A DNA stretch of 64,000 bases from Acidomonas methanolica. GTDB taxonomy: Bacteria; Pseudomonadota; Alphaproteobacteria; Acetobacterales; Acetobacteraceae. The position numbers and the translations under genes were made by a program. The notes under the pieces are model-generated. The model worked only from the letters and a program-made list of their open reading frames with translations. It was not told where the DNA came from and made no database searches. Shown in pieces: positions 24,579 to 32,480 of the stretch. Every line of letters starts with the position of its first letter. Positions within the stretch are counted from its first letter, which is position 1. The stretch is from NCBI RefSeq assembly GCF_004346035.1, contig NZ_SLZN01000009.1, positions 44,412-108,411 of the forward strand, in the 5' to 3' direction.

Positions 24579-25436
24579 TCAGAACGCCGCCTCCGCTTCC
24601 GCCGGTCCGGCCGTCCCCATATGCGCCGCGGTCTGCCGCACGACGGGGCCATGGCGGCGTTCCAGGCGGCGGATAGTGAAATGCGCCCGGGCCAGCGCGC
24701 GATAATGCGAGAGAAAGGCGGCGTTGAGCGAGGCGCCGCACAGCGCGCCCGCCACCGGCATCATCTGGAGCGCGAATTTGCGCGAAAGGCCGATGCCGTA
24801 ATGCGACGCGACCTCCGCGACGAGCATGACCACAGGTCGTCCCCGCAGCAGCGCGCGGGCGGAGAAGAAGCCCAGTTCGCTCTCTTCATTGTCCCGTCCG
24901 GCGGGGAAGCTGCGCAGGGCGAAGACCTCCAGGCAGGCGCGGCGGGTTTCGTCATCCCGCAGATCCTCGCCCTCTTCCTGCGCGATGCGGGCGATTTCCC
25001 GCATGATGGCGAGAGTCGTGAAGCCGATATCCGGCGCGAGACCGAACGCGCCGCCGAAACCGCCCAGCGCTCCGGAAACGGCGACCGCCGCCTGCCCGGC
25101 ATGGTCGCGCCATGGCGCGCGCTCCGAAGGCGGCTCGTGCTGGATGCCAAGGATGGCGACGTCAAAGGCGCGGGTGATGGCCGCTTCCGCCAGGCCCTGC
25201 AGCTTGGCCTGAAAAGCGGGGGCCATGCCGAGCCCGCGCAGGCCGAGCCTCGCCGCCTGGCCGACCGCGCCGCCCATGAGATCCGCCAGTCGCACCAGAA
25301 CGCCACGGCCCTGCTCGACCCTGGCCAGCACCGACTCGAGCTGTGCGAGCGACTCGGAATCGAGCGAGAGGGCGGCGATTTCGCCCGCATAGGGCGTGGC
25401 TGGGCCATTGCTTGACGGGCCATTGCTTGTTGTCAT
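24579..25436 (-). CDS. EcsC family protein
   Basis: 285 aa. The central part has the EcsC look: several small-residue-rich helices (GALGGFGGAFGLAPDIGFTT), then REIARIAQEEGEDL, RRACLEVFALRS and a C-terminal KFALQMMPVAGALCGASLNAAF. EcsC domain proteins are widespread and of unclear function, possibly in membrane fusion or secretion. The Ser/Asn/Gly/Pro-rich first 20 residues look disordered. It is transcribed with dld downstream and divergent from the small secreted protein gene. Confidence 0.8.
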   Translation of the reverse strand: MTTSNGPSSNGPATPYAGEIAALSLDSESLAQLESVLARVEQGRGVLVRLADLMGGAVGQAARLGLRGLGMAPAFQAKLQGLAEAAITRAFDVAILGIQHEPPSERAPWRDHAGQAAVAVSGALGGFGGAFGLAPDIGFTTLAIMREIARIAQEEGEDLRDDETRRACLEVFALRSFPAGRDNEESELGFFSARALLRGRPVVMLVAEVASHYGIGLSRKFALQMMPVAGALCGASLNAAFLSHYRALARAHFTIRRLERRHGPVVRQTAAHMGTAGPAEAEAAF

Positions 25437-25571
25437 GACGGTCTCCTCATGGCTGGCGATGCGCTTGGCGCAAGGCAAACGCAAGATGCGATAGAATTGT
25501 TCATTTGCCCATGGATGAGGATTAAGACAGACAAATGACATATGTGCGCAGATGGGGCGAGGAGACGGACG

Positions 25572-26018
25572 ATGATCAGGAAAATTCGGACGATCGTGAC
25601 GGCGACTGGCCTCATGGCGTTTTTCGCCGGGCCTGCTCTCGCCGATCCCGCGCATGACATGGCCGCCGCCGGCGCGCCCGCCGGGAAGTCGCTGACCCCC
25701 GCGCAACTCGTGGCGCTCCCGGATGGCGGCGCGCCTCCGCCGCCGCATGGCTATACCGAGGTGGAGGATAGCGAGGCCGTGCTGGCGGATTTCAGCGCGA
25801 CGGTCCGGACGCATCGCACGCTCGGTCTGCCTGGAAACGAGGCGCATCAAAGCACCAATATCCCGAATGATGCGCCGTCTCATTTCAGCATCGGCAACAT
25901 GCCGGTGAAATTCATCGCACCTGTCGCGCCGCCCTATACTCAGAATGTCTATCGCACGGTCGCGGGGTCGCCCGGGGTTCAGGACGACGTGCTGCTGGAG
26001 ACGGACGGTCATCCCTGA
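25572..26018 (+). CDS. Small secreted protein of unknown function
   Basis: 148 aa. MIRKIRTIVTATGLMAFFAGPALADP is a good signal peptide with an ALA-D cleavage site. The mature part is Pro/Ala-rich with two His- and Asn-containing stretches (EAHQSTNIPNDAPSHFSIG, PPYTQNVYRTVAGSPG). It has no Cys, no heme motif and no EF-hand. ATG at 25572 has GGAG and a Gly/Asp-coding upstream run. I do not recognise a family. Confidence 0.65.
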   Translation: MIRKIRTIVTATGLMAFFAGPALADPAHDMAAAGAPAGKSLTPAQLVALPDGGAPPPPHGYTEVEDSEAVLADFSATVRTHRTLGLPGNEAHQSTNIPNDAPSHFSIGNMPVKFIAPVAPPYTQNVYRTVAGSPGVQDDVLLETDGHP

Positions 26019-26481
26019 ACGGGGTGCCCAGCGCCTGGAAACAAAAGAGGCGCCCTATGGCGCCTGCATGATATTCTGTTCATCTGATCAGGCACCAATC
26101 GCTTCAGCAGAGACCGCCTTGACGAGACCCGCTCAACTGAAACGACCGGCGTCGTATGACATAGGCCGCCTTACGGCGGATCGGCCCCCCAATGTATGAC
26201 ATTGACATGGGCAACCCCTGAATATTCCATGGGTTTGCGATGGAATGTGCTTACGGAAAGACCAGATGACATATCGGCTTCCTTTCATCGCACTGCGCGA
26301 AATGGCGCATTTGTTTTGCGCTGAACTGGGCTTTACTTCCTGATCAGTGGATAGCGACCCACCGGATACTTGAAGCTGCCCGATCACCGCAAAATCACGT
26401 TAGACCCGTTTTTATGACAAATGAAAGAAATTTTTTTGACTCCCGGATTAAATTTCCGGCCGCCGCGCCTTGGGGCGCGAA
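26019..26481. other. Convergent intergenic region, AT-richer, no gene seen
   Basis: 463 bp between two convergent 3' ends. Base composition drops, mainly at 26200-26460. It contains three short inverted repeats: AGGCGCC/GGCGCCT at 26048-26065, CCGCC/GGCGG at 26166-26179 and ATTCCAT/ATGGAAT at 26224-26246. No intact coding region is convincing. It may hold decayed mobile DNA, but nothing is identifiable by eye. Confidence 0.5.
26048..26065 (+). terminator. Hairpin after the small secreted protein gene
   Basis: Perfect 7-bp stem AGGCGCC/GGCGCCT around CTAT, 30 bp after the stop. There is no T-run, so termination would be weak or Rho-aided. Confidence 0.45.
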
Positions 26482-28890
26482 TCACCGCCGCTTGCGCGGC
26501 GACTCGGGTTTGCGCGTGGTGGGGCGTGGTGCGGCCTTCTTCGGTCCGAAGCCGCGGCGGCGCTCCTGCCGCTCATGCTCGCGGACACGACTCTGCTGGC
26601 GCAGCACCGCTTCGATCCAGTCATTGAGGGTTTCGCTGTTCGCCTCGGCGGCCGCGAAATCCGGATAGGCCTCGGGGAAGCGCAGCGCCAGCCAGCGCCA
26701 GGCCACGAGGCGTTTGTGTCGTTTCTCCGCGCGTTCCAGCTCTTCGCGCCCCGCCTGCACGGGTTGGGGCAGGCGACCCGTTCCCGGCGGCGGCACGGTC
26801 CGGCGGGCGGCGTGATCCGTGGCCCAGCGCGTCAGCCGGGCGATGCCGTTATCGCGCTCGTCCACCGGGCACATGGCATAGGTCCAGCGCTCGGTGAGAT
26901 CGAGGCCGTCGATTCCTTCCAGCGCCGAGGCGATCTCGAAGGCCTGATCCATGTCCGCAAGGCGGTAATTCGGGTCGTCCGGACGCAGGACCGCGCGTTT
27001 GATGCGGGACAACACGCCGTAGAGACTTTCCGTGTCCATTTCTTCCGCCACGGCACGGACGATGTCGGCGTCAGGCTGGACCAGCGGTCGCAATTCGAGA
27101 ATCGGCTCAGGCGGCGCGACCAGTTTCCTGTGGATGAAGGCCGGGCTGCCCGCTTCCGCCAGCACGGCGACGAGCCCGTCCTCATGCTTGCCGTAGCGCC
27201 CGGCGCGGCCGCCGATCTGTTTGATTTCCTGCGTGGTGAGGTCGCGGGTGTCGCGCCCGTCGAATTTCCGCAAGGAGCTGAACACGACACGCTTGATGGA
27301 CAGGTTGAGGCCCATGCCGATCGCGTCAGTGGCGACCAGGATCTCGGCGTCGCCATCGTTGAAGCGGGCGGCTTCGGCCCGGCGCACCTCGGGCGAAAGC
27401 GCGCCGTAGACCACGGCCACGCGCCGTCCGCGCGCCAGCAATTCGGCCCGCAGATCCAGCACCTCGCGGCGGGAAAAGGCGATCACGGCGTCGCCGGCCG
27501 TCAATTCGCCCAATCGCACCGGCGCTTCGGCGGCTTTGAGCGGGCTTTTGCGCTCGAGGCTGATCTCGTCCAGCGGATCGTCGCAGAGTTCGGCGATGCG
27601 CCGGACCAGCGGCGCGCAATCCGGCGCGCCGAGAACATAGAGATGGCGCGCGGGCGCTCCCATGATCGCCGCCGTCCAGGCCGCGCCGCGATCGGGGTCC
27701 GCGAGCATCTGCGCCTCGTCGATGATCGCCACGTCGACGGGATGATGAAACGGACACATCTCGACCGTGGCTGCCAGATGGCGGGCGCCGGGCAGGGTGA
27801 TGCGCTCTTCCCCCGTCGCCAGCGAGGCGGGGACGCCACGCGACAGAAGCGCCTCGCGGAATTCATGCGCCAGAAGGCGGAGAGGCGCCAGGGCCAGCCC
27901 GCTTCCGGCGGCGGCCAGCGCGTTCAGCGCAGTGTAGGACTTCCCGCTATTCGTGGGGCCTGTCACCAGGGTGATGCGGCGCTTGAGCGCGCGGGCGGTT
28001 TTGAAATGGGCGGCGTAACGGTCCAGCGCGGCGATGCGGGCGATGACGGCGTTGCCGACCTTGCGGCCCGTCGCGGGTTGCGGCTCCGGCTCGACCGGAA
28101 GCGCGCGGCCCCGCCATTCCGGAAGGTGGCGGCGGAGCTTCCGCAACTCCTCCGGATCGAACAGGAAGAGTTCCGTCCCGTCCGGCTGGGGGACGCGGCG
28201 CGCCACGGGGATGCGGTTCTCGGCGAGCCAGCGCAGGACTTCGCGCTGGCTGCAATGCAGGATCGCGGGAATCGCCGAATAGGGAACGAGACTCTCTTCC
28301 CACGTGCGGAGACGTTCCTCCTCGCGGCGCCGCCGCGCCTCGGCGCGCGCCTCGATGCGCGCTTCCTCTTCCCGCCGCGCGCGCTCCGCGGCGAGCATTT
28401 CGTCCTCGAATTGCGTATCCGCGATGCCGAACGCGGCGGCGACGGCCTGCGCCAGACGATCCACCTGCGCGCCGGACAGAAATTGCCCGGCATCCGTCAA
28501 ATCCGCCTGCATCGCCTCCAGCACCGCGCGCGGCGTGTCGCCGAGTTCGCGCATGCGTTCGGCGAGCACCTCGTCCAGCACGGCGCGCAGACCCCCGGCT
28601 GTCGCGCGTGGATCATGCATCCGGCTGACGGCCTCGAGCACATCCGGCTTCGTGACCCATTGCTCGCCCGCGCGACGGGCGGCGTTCATCAGTTGCGCCG
28701 CCCAGTCCTTGCGGCGCACGTCGCAGAGGCAACGCTCGTAATCGGCCGGTGCGACGTGATCGGCTCCCGGCGCGAGGGCGCGCGCGACCAGTTTTTCGAG
28801 CCGGGGCCATTCGCGCGCGGCGGGCGTCAGGCCGGTTTCTTCGGCGGCGGCGGCGATCGCGCGGGCGGCGGGAGAGGAGGCGGCGTCCAT
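26482..28890 (-). CDS. Suv3-like RNA/DNA helicase
   Basis: 802 aa. The helicase core starts near residue 340 with Walker A VTGPTNSGKS. The DEAD-type box is IIDEAQM, followed by the recombination motifs ATDAIGMGLNLSI and QIGGRAGRYG. This pattern (GPTNSGKT, DEAQ, QIAGRAGR) is that of the mitochondrial RNA helicase Suv3 and its alphaproteobacterial relatives. The first third is helical and Arg/Glu-rich (about residues 170-210), and the C-terminus is a basic tail (RRRGFGPKKAAPRPTTRK). ATG at 28890; it follows gmhA by 52 bp. Confidence 0.88.
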   Translation of the reverse strand: MDAASSPAARAIAAAAEETGLTPAAREWPRLEKLVARALAPGADHVAPADYERCLCDVRRKDWAAQLMNAARRAGEQWVTKPDVLEAVSRMHDPRATAGGLRAVLDEVLAERMRELGDTPRAVLEAMQADLTDAGQFLSGAQVDRLAQAVAAAFGIADTQFEDEMLAAERARREEEARIEARAEARRRREEERLRTWEESLVPYSAIPAILHCSQREVLRWLAENRIPVARRVPQPDGTELFLFDPEELRKLRRHLPEWRGRALPVEPEPQPATGRKVGNAVIARIAALDRYAAHFKTARALKRRITLVTGPTNSGKSYTALNALAAAGSGLALAPLRLLAHEFREALLSRGVPASLATGEERITLPGARHLAATVEMCPFHHPVDVAIIDEAQMLADPDRGAAWTAAIMGAPARHLYVLGAPDCAPLVRRIAELCDDPLDEISLERKSPLKAAEAPVRLGELTAGDAVIAFSRREVLDLRAELLARGRRVAVVYGALSPEVRRAEAARFNDGDAEILVATDAIGMGLNLSIKRVVFSSLRKFDGRDTRDLTTQEIKQIGGRAGRYGKHEDGLVAVLAEAGSPAFIHRKLVAPPEPILELRPLVQPDADIVRAVAEEMDTESLYGVLSRIKRAVLRPDDPNYRLADMDQAFEIASALEGIDGLDLTERWTYAMCPVDERDNGIARLTRWATDHAARRTVPPPGTGRLPQPVQAGREELERAEKRHKRLVAWRWLALRFPEAYPDFAAAEANSETLNDWIEAVLRQQSRVREHERQERRRGFGPKKAAPRPTTRKPESPRKRR

Positions 28891-28942
28891 GGCTATGCTT
28901 GTGCGGGAGTTTCGAGCCTGTCGCAACGCCTGCCGATGGCGC

Positions 28943-29575
28943 TCAGCGCGGGCAGAGGCGTCTCTCCACGATGCCGCAGACGATATGACCGGCGGTGATG
29001 TGGACTTGCTGGATCACCGGCGTCCAGTCCGACGAGGCGCTGAAGACGTGATCGACATCCGGCAGGTCCGTGGTGGCGGAACCGCAAAAGGCGATGGTGG
29101 TCAGTCCCGCGCGTCGCGCCTCGGTGAAGGCGCGCAGGATATTGGGGGAGCGGCCGGACGTCGAAATGCCCAGAAACACGTCTCCCGGGCGGCCAAGGGC
29201 GAGCACCTGCCGGGCGAAGACATGCTCGTAGCCATAATCGTTGCTGATGGCGGTGAGGCTGGAACTGTCCGTCGTCAGCGCCACGGCGGCGAGCGGGCGG
29301 CGGTCGTACATCAGCCGCGCGGTGAATTCGCTCGCGATATGCTGGGCGTCTCCCGCGCTGCCGCCATTCCCGGCGGTCAGCAGCTTGCCTCCCGCCGCGA
29401 GCGAATCGGCGATGAGGCCGCCGAGTTCCAGCAATTGCGCGGCGAGCCGCCGGTCCGATGCGAAAGCGGACATCGCCGCCGCGGATTTATCGAGATAATC
29501 CCGCATGAAGGCGCGATCCCCGTCGAGATCCATATGGAGGGGAACGGCATCGAGAGGGGAAGCGGCGAATGGCAT
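28943..29575 (-). CDS. gmhA: Phosphoheptose isomerase
   Basis: A 210-aa SIS-domain protein. GNGGSAGDAQHIASEFTARL and FLGISTSGRSPNILRAF are diagnostic for GmhA, and HITAGHIVCGIVE carries a conserved His near the C-terminus. Converts sedoheptulose 7-phosphate to D-glycero-D-manno-heptose 7-phosphate, the first step to LPS-core heptose. No other heptose genes are in the window. Start at 29575 or, with 14 fewer residues, an internal Met. Confidence 0.92.
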   Translation of the reverse strand: MPFAASPLDAVPLHMDLDGDRAFMRDYLDKSAAAMSAFASDRRLAAQLLELGGLIADSLAAGGKLLTAGNGGSAGDAQHIASEFTARLMYDRRPLAAVALTTDSSSLTAISNDYGYEHVFARQVLALGRPGDVFLGISTSGRSPNILRAFTEARRAGLTTIAFCGSATTDLPDVDHVFSASSDWTPVIQQVHITAGHIVCGIVERRLCPR

Positions 29576-29733
29576 GACGAAGGCAGTCCGGAAAGAAAAC
29601 GATGCGAGCCCGGCGAAAACGACCGTGGCGCGGTGATCGGGATATTAGAGGGAAATGCTGAACAAGGCATTAACAGATTGGGGAACAGAGTGGGGCCTCC
29701 GCTTGAAAGTCGTCGCCGCGGCGCGGATCGGCG

Positions 29734-30411
29734 TCATGCCGCCGCGCGTTCGAAGCGATAGATATTGTGCCGCCCGCGCATGAAGATCGTCGTGCCGCGC
29801 GGAAACAGGCCGGCGATCGTGGGGTCGGAGACGTCCAGACCTCCGGTGTAAGCGCCGAAGGCCGGGAGGATCAGCCGCCTCTCATCCGTTATGAAACAGG
29901 CCCGGGCGATGAGTTGGCCGCGCAGCCGCATCCGGGCCTTGGGATGGAAATGTCCGGATATTTCAATCTGCTCCCCAGTGCGGTCCGCACTCGCCTCGTG
30001 CCGGAACACGAACGGCCCCCTTGAGGCGATCGTGGCCCGATGACCGGGCAGTTCCGGGTCTGGCTCGGGATCGTGATTGCCGGACAGCCAGACCGTTTCG
30101 ATCCGCGCGGCGATGGCCAGAAGGCGCGCTTTCAACACTCTGTCGAGGCGTGCCCAGCCGCCCGCGTCGTGAAAGCTGTCGCCCAGGGCCAGCAGTCGCG
30201 CGGGGGCATGCCGTTCGATCGCGTCCTCCAGCGCCGCGAGCGTTTCGACACTGTCCCATGGAGGCAGGATGAGCCCGTGACGATCGAAGGCAGTGCCTTT
30301 TTCCAGATGGAGATCGGCCACCACCAGCAGGCTTTCCTCCGGCCAGAACAGCGCGCCGGAGGGATCGAGCAGGAGACGCGCCCCTCCGAGGACGAGCGGC
30401 GCGGTGTTCAC
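29734..30411 (-). CDS. pdeM: Ligase-associated metallophosphoesterase PdeM
   Basis: A 225-aa calcineurin-like phosphoesterase. Metal-binding motifs in order: ADLHLEKG, GDSFHDAGG, SGNHDPEP, ISGHFHPK. The family occurs with an Lhr-type helicase, an MBL-fold exonuclease and an ATP-dependent ligase in a DNA damage module; all three are encoded at 32.5-37.7 kb. Starts at GTG (30411), 10 bp after the lipase stop, as last gene of the minus-strand operon Lhr - methyltransferase - lipase - PdeM. Confidence 0.9.
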   Translation of the reverse strand: MNTAPLVLGGARLLLDPSGALFWPEESLLVVADLHLEKGTAFDRHGLILPPWDSVETLAALEDAIERHAPARLLALGDSFHDAGGWARLDRVLKARLLAIAARIETVWLSGNHDPEPDPELPGHRATIASRGPFVFRHEASADRTGEQIEISGHFHPKARMRLRGQLIARACFITDERRLILPAFGAYTGGLDVSDPTIAGLFPRGTTIFMRGRHNIYRFERAAA

Positions 30412-30421
30412 CGGGAAGCTA

Positions 30422-31636
30422 TCATTGAGGACGCGGCGTGCAGTCCGGCGTGACCGGCCTGCCGTTCATGACCGCGTCGGTGAAGGCCGCCGAGGCGGGG
30501 AGGGAGGCGAGGACCGTCTCGGAATGGTCCTTGCCTTTGTAGAGATGGGCCTGAACGAGCGTTCCCGCCGCGCAGGCATCCTTGACGAGGGCAAGCTGGC
30601 TGAGCGGCGCGACGTCGGTATCCGCCGTCCCGGTGCCGACGAAGAGGGGAGCGGAGAGTTTCAGCGTGGGGTAAGCCATGGCGCGAATGACCGGCGCGAG
30701 CACTTTGGGCAGGGCGGGCGTGAAGGCGTTCTTCTGCGTCAGCCCGTCCGCCTTGATGATGTCATGCAGAGGGGCGAGGCACTCGGTCGATGCTGCGTGG
30801 AACGCATTCATGGCCTTGGGCGTGTAGGCCAGCTTCGGGTCGAATGTCGGGTCGATGCTGGCCTGTCCTGCGCCCATCAGGAGCATATAGGCGATCACCC
30901 AGCTCGAATCACCTTGCCCGTCGCCCTTGTGGCGCCCCTCCTTGCGTCCGCTGGCGAAGAGAGTCTTCGCGATTTGCGGGGTGATGTAGGGGATACCCGT
31001 CGCGACCGTTCCCCGGATGTCGAGCTTCGGAGCATAGAGCGGCGCGTAGGCGGCGGCGGCGAAGGCCGCGCCCCCGCCCTGCGACTGGCCGACGATCATG
31101 ACGGTGTTGCGCAGGTCCGGCAGGCCGGAGAGGGCGGCGCGTACGCTGTCCAGCACGCTATACGCCTCGGCGCGGGCGTTCAGGTAAGGATGCGGCCCCT
31201 CGCCGCCGAGGCCCTGATAATCGGTGGCGACGACGGCGAAGCCGCGCTTCAGCCAGGCGTCGAGATACTCCTTGTCGCGCGCCGAATGCGGGTTGCGCGA
31301 CGGGGCGCATTGATCGGCGATTCCGACGGTGCCGTGCGCCCAGGCGACGACGGGCCAGCCCCCGGCGGGTGCGGGCCCGTCGGGATAGAGCACTTCGCCC
31401 GTTACCTGCACGAGGCCGGAGCCGGTGACGCCGTTCGTCGCCAGATAGGAGATCGACAGCGCCTTGCTCGCGTCGGGTACGGAAAGGGCGGGATCGAGAG
31501 GCGTGCTGGAGACCAACTGTCCCGGGGCTTGCGCCGGGGGGACGGTCGAAGCGGTCTTCTCCGCGCCGGAATCATCCGCGCATCCCGCGAGAAGGAGCAG
31601 CGCGGCGGAACTGAGGGCGACAGTCAGGGTCTTCAT
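30422..31636 (-). CDS. Secretory lipase-family lipoprotein
   Basis: A 404-aa alpha/beta-hydrolase with a lipobox (LLLLAGCAD), so probably membrane-anchored in the periplasm or outer membrane. The nucleophile elbow is GQSQGGGAA; an oxyanion-type HGTVG precedes it, and the late KGKDHSETV supplies a His. The overall order fits the LIP (secretory lipase) family known from fungi and actinobacteria. It sits inside the ligase-associated repair operon, where it has no obvious role. Confidence 0.82.
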   Translation of the reverse strand: MKTLTVALSSAALLLLAGCADDSGAEKTASTVPPAQAPGQLVSSTPLDPALSVPDASKALSISYLATNGVTGSGLVQVTGEVLYPDGPAPAGGWPVVAWAHGTVGIADQCAPSRNPHSARDKEYLDAWLKRGFAVVATDYQGLGGEGPHPYLNARAEAYSVLDSVRAALSGLPDLRNTVMIVGQSQGGGAAFAAAAYAPLYAPKLDIRGTVATGIPYITPQIAKTLFASGRKEGRHKGDGQGDSSWVIAYMLLMGAGQASIDPTFDPKLAYTPKAMNAFHAASTECLAPLHDIIKADGLTQKNAFTPALPKVLAPVIRAMAYPTLKLSAPLFVGTGTADTDVAPLSQLALVKDACAAGTLVQAHLYKGKDHSETVLASLPASAAFTDAVMNGRPVTPDCTPRPQ

Positions 31637-31664
31637 GGCGGGTTCGGTGTCCGGTGAGGAGGGG

Positions 31665-32477
31665 TCAGCGGGCGGGCTTGCGGAATTTCAATATGGCCTG
31701 ATCGGTCCGGCCCCGGATGGAGGGATCGAAGACCGGCTTGTCATGCGGGTCCGAAGGGTTGGCGAGCGCCTTGCTTTCGGCCTGGAAGACGAATCCCGCC
31801 GCCTCCGCCTGCTGGCGGATGAGCGCCGGGTCGATGCGATGCAGGGATGCGAGATCGCCGGTTGCGCCCGGTGCGGCGACATGGTCGATCACCATGAAGA
31901 TTCCCCCCGGCTTCAGGGCCGCGAAGGCCGCCTTGTCGAAGGCGAGCGCCGCGTCCGGACTCTGGCCGTAATACAGATCATGGTAATTCTGGGAGGTCCA
32001 GACCATATCCACCTTGCGCGGCAGGGCGAGTGCGTCGAGTTTTCGGGTGACGACGGAGACATTCGCGAAGGAGGGCTGCTGCGCGAGCGCGTTCATCGCG
32101 TTGAGTGCGCCGGGATGTTTCTCCAGGAGCCAGGCCGGCTCGACGGCCCAGACATGGCCGGTCGGCCCGACCGCATTCGCGAACAGCCGGGTGAAATAGC
32201 CCTGGCCCGGCATCACGTCCGCGATCGCCATGCCGCGCCGCACGCCGGCGAAGGCCAGAAGCGCCGCGGGTTTGCGGTCGGCGTCGCGGGCGCGGTCCGT
32301 CGCGGGACGATCGGCGTTGCTGATCGCCTGCGCGATGGCGAGTCCGGGACTGCCGGCGGAGAGCGTGGTGGCAATCCGGGCATGGGCCGCCGGGGGGAAG
32401 GCGGCCGCCGCCAGCCCGAGCACGGCGGCGCTCCAGAAGGCGGCGCGGGGAAGGGCGGCACATCGTGCAGTCATCAT
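31665..32477 (-). CDS. Exported class I methyltransferase-like protein
   Basis: A 270-aa protein with an N-terminal signal sequence (AAFWSAAVLGLAAAAFPPAAHA) followed by a Rossmann-type SAM-binding core: GMAIADVMPGQGYFTRLFA, AVEPAW, DMVWTSQNYHDLYY and LKPGGIFMVIDH. Periplasmic export is odd for a SAM enzyme, since SAM is cytoplasmic, so the domain may bind another ligand. It starts 3 bp after the Lhr stop, so it is co-transcribed with it. Confidence 0.78.
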   Translation of the reverse strand: MMTARCAALPRAAFWSAAVLGLAAAAFPPAAHARIATTLSAGSPGLAIAQAISNADRPATDRARDADRKPAALLAFAGVRRGMAIADVMPGQGYFTRLFANAVGPTGHVWAVEPAWLLEKHPGALNAMNALAQQPSFANVSVVTRKLDALALPRKVDMVWTSQNYHDLYYGQSPDAALAFDKAAFAALKPGGIFMVIDHVAAPGATGDLASLHRIDPALIRQQAEAAGFVFQAESKALANPSDPHDKPVFDPSIRGRTDQAILKFRKPAR

Positions 32478-32480
32478 GTC

